From NCBI RefSeq assembly GCF_042685105.1, contig NZ_JBHUMO010000015.1, forward strand, positions 1 to 24,780: 24,780 nt of DNA, written 5' to 3'. A program made the translations under genes and the position numbers. Under the pieces are notes generated by a model. The model was not told the origin of the DNA, searched no databases, and was given only the letters and a program-made list of their open reading frames with translations. Each line of letters opens with the position of its first letter. The stretch's first letter is position 1. This document shows, piece by piece, positions 23,550 through 24,780 of this stretch. The DNA comes from Enterococcus_G camelliae. GTDB lineage: Bacteria > Bacillota > Bacilli > Lactobacillales > Enterococcaceae.

Positions 23550-24677
23550 TTGTTGAAAGATGTCTTTTTTTGGAATGTAAAAATCGATTGGGAGGCGTTA
23601 GAAAAACCATATATTCATGTATTAACGGATGAACGAGTCATTTCAAAAATGGAGCAGAGTATGGTACATCAACACCAAGCAAACCAAGTTTTTTCATGGT
23701 TGGAACAACGGCACCATTATAACCAAAAAGGAAACATGGGGAAAAACCTTCTAATTATTAGAGGAATTCATGGGGCTGGAAGAACGTCATTTTTACTATC
23801 AATTAAAAAAACATGTCATGAAGGGAACAACGGCGTTTATCCGTTATCGTTTAATGTTGAAAAAGGAATGGCAGAAGGTGCATTGAGGAATTGTATTGTA
23901 GATGAAGTGCAGCGAGAACTTCTTAAATGGGAGGATTTGGATAAAGAGGAACACCGTTTGGCATTTTGCTCAGAGTATGAATCATTGCTTGCAATGTTGA
24001 AGGCTAGCAAGACAATGAACGATTTTCAAAACGATTTGTCCAAAATAGTCTGTTTATTCCTTAAATGTGCTTCACGCGTATCTGGAAAAACATATCGCCA
24101 TCTGCTTTTTTTGGTGGATGATTCTGGTGACTATTCGGATGAACTATCCTTAAAGAATAGACAGAATGAAATAGAAGAATTATTTGCTTTCCAACAAATG
24201 GCAAGTTGTATCTATGCGATGGTGGATGAAGGAAACTATTTCATGAATTTAAAAGAAAATCAGTCGCGGCCCCCTCAAATTCGATTAACCTTGGATAATC
24301 CTCGCCCGCTCTATACATATTTGTTGAAGCATGTTATTGAAGGAAAGGATATTTGTTCTTCCATTATCCAACAAACAGGAATTGATTGGAAAAGGGGCAT
24401 GGATGTGAAGCAATTTTTAGGGAAGCTGAGTCTTGCTGTTTGTCAAATACCTATGAAACAAGAGTATCAATCGATTTTTGCATCGTTGATGGTTCTAAAA
24501 AGAGATAGCATAAAGGATATTTTTACATGGCTAAAAATGCTAAACAGTGTTTGTGTTACCAATGATTGGCAAGAGGTAAATTATTGTAATTCACTGGATT
24601 TTGTTCATTCTTGGCAACCAACATTGGATAAATTAAAAGATGAAATTGATACATTTTTTGTATCTGAAGATTCCTAG
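23550..24677 (+). CDS. Unknown protein, P-loop ATPase-like
   Basis: I do not recognise this 375-residue protein as a named family. Residues about 67-80 read IRGIHGAGRTSFLLSI, a Walker A-like loop with Arg-Thr in place of the usual Lys-Thr/Ser; a hydrophobic strand ending in two acids, LLFLVDDSGD (near 185-195), may be Walker B. The order resembles AAA+/STAND-type ATPases. There is no signal peptide or membrane segment, and several cysteines are scattered through it. Two adjacent TTG codons (23550 and 23553) follow a very strong AAAGGAGGGG (23537-23546); the second has better spacing. It has its own unit after the galU terminator. It may be part of a system that continues to the right of the window. 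The arginine in the loop may weaken or abolish nucleotide hydrolysis. Confidence 0.6.
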   Translation: MLKDVFFWNVKIDWEALEKPYIHVLTDERVISKMEQSMVHQHQANQVFSWLEQRHHYNQKGNMGKNLLIIRGIHGAGRTSFLLSIKKTCHEGNNGVYPLSFNVEKGMAEGALRNCIVDEVQRELLKWEDLDKEEHRLAFCSEYESLLAMLKASKTMNDFQNDLSKIVCLFLKCASRVSGKTYRHLLFLVDDSGDYSDELSLKNRQNEIEELFAFQQMASCIYAMVDEGNYFMNLKENQSRPPQIRLTLDNPRPLYTYLLKHVIEGKDICSSIIQQTGIDWKRGMDVKQFLGKLSLAVCQIPMKQEYQSIFASLMVLKRDSIKDIFTWLKMLNSVCVTNDWQEVNYCNSLDFVHSWQPTLDKLKDEIDTFFVSEDS

Positions 24678-24678
24678 T

Positions 24679-24780
24679 TGTTTATGGCAGAATAAAAGTA
24701 CACACGGTTGCAGCGCAAAAGTGCATAGTCCCGCAAATCGCTTAAGATATATTAAAAAGCCATTGCGGGCAACCTGAAAT
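24679..24780. mobile_element. Possible end of an IS21-like insertion sequence
   Basis: The sequence starts with TG directly after the preceding stop codon and carries two 11-base direct repeats with two differences, AAAAGTACACA and AAAAGTGCATA, about 22 bases apart. A CCCGCAA (24730-24736) / TTGCGGG (24763-24769) inverted repeat follows. Several copies of an AAAAGTGCA-type site behind a terminal TG are typical of IS21-family ends. No transposase gene is inside the window, so this is tentative. Confidence 0.3.

Noticed and set aside
1..24780. CRISPR arrays, tRNA and rRNA genes
   Set aside because: No regularly spaced repeats, cloverleaf-like or rRNA-like sequence was seen on either strand.

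Overview
The window looks like chromosomal DNA of a low-GC Gram-positive bacterium of the lactic acid bacteria, most likely Enterococcaceae. The evidence is AT-rich coding sequence, strong AAGGAG-type ribosome binding sites, TTG and GTG starts, an LPNTG sortase anchor after an SSTTE-rich spacer, mannose-family PTS genes and a LevR/ManR-type sigma-54 activator. The genus is inferred from these features, not proven.

Most of the window (about 1050-20835) reads as one Gram-positive polysaccharide-utilisation locus for an acidic (uronic-acid) polysaccharide. At the left edge there is a 5'-truncated GH36 alpha-galactosidase beside a hairpin. Then come kduI-kduD, a strong terminator, and the LevR-type regulator with a possible CcpA site in its leader. 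Next is a long operon: PTS EIIA, a DUF2264 protein, a GH88 unsaturated glucuronyl hydrolase, a discoidin-like protein of unknown function, KDPG aldolase, a GH43 glycosidase, KDG kinase and a Cof-type HAD phosphatase. The last unit is PTS EIIB-EIIC-EIID, an esterase, and an 1175-residue wall-anchored protein with an alginate-lyase-fold domain, followed by a strong bidirectional terminator. Good -24/-12 (sigma-54) promoters precede kduI, EIIA and EIIB, so the regulator probably drives all three units.

Proposed flow: the anchored lyase cuts the polymer at the cell surface and leaves 4,5-unsaturated uronosyl oligosaccharides. The EIIABCD transporter imports and phosphorylates them. The esterase, GH43, DUF2264 protein and GH88 trim them in the cytosol. 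The released unsaturated uronate is converted by KduI and KduD to 2-keto-3-deoxygluconate, which KDG kinase and KDPG aldolase turn into pyruvate and glyceraldehyde 3-phosphate. I see no hexosamine genes, sulfatase or PL8 lyase, which argues against a standard hyaluronate/chondroitin locus. The real substrate is unknown and is the most interesting question here.

The right part (20930-23467) holds divergent UDP-glucuronate precursor genes. One is a UDP-glucose 6-dehydrogenase with an XRE-type helix-turn-helix fused to its N-terminus (minus strand); the other is galU (plus strand). They share a 177-bp intergenic region with repeated TTGTTA half-sites. The last gene is an unrecognised P-loop protein, followed by sequence resembling the end of an insertion sequence. 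I saw no tRNA, rRNA or CRISPR, and no gene-free stretch reaches 300 bases.
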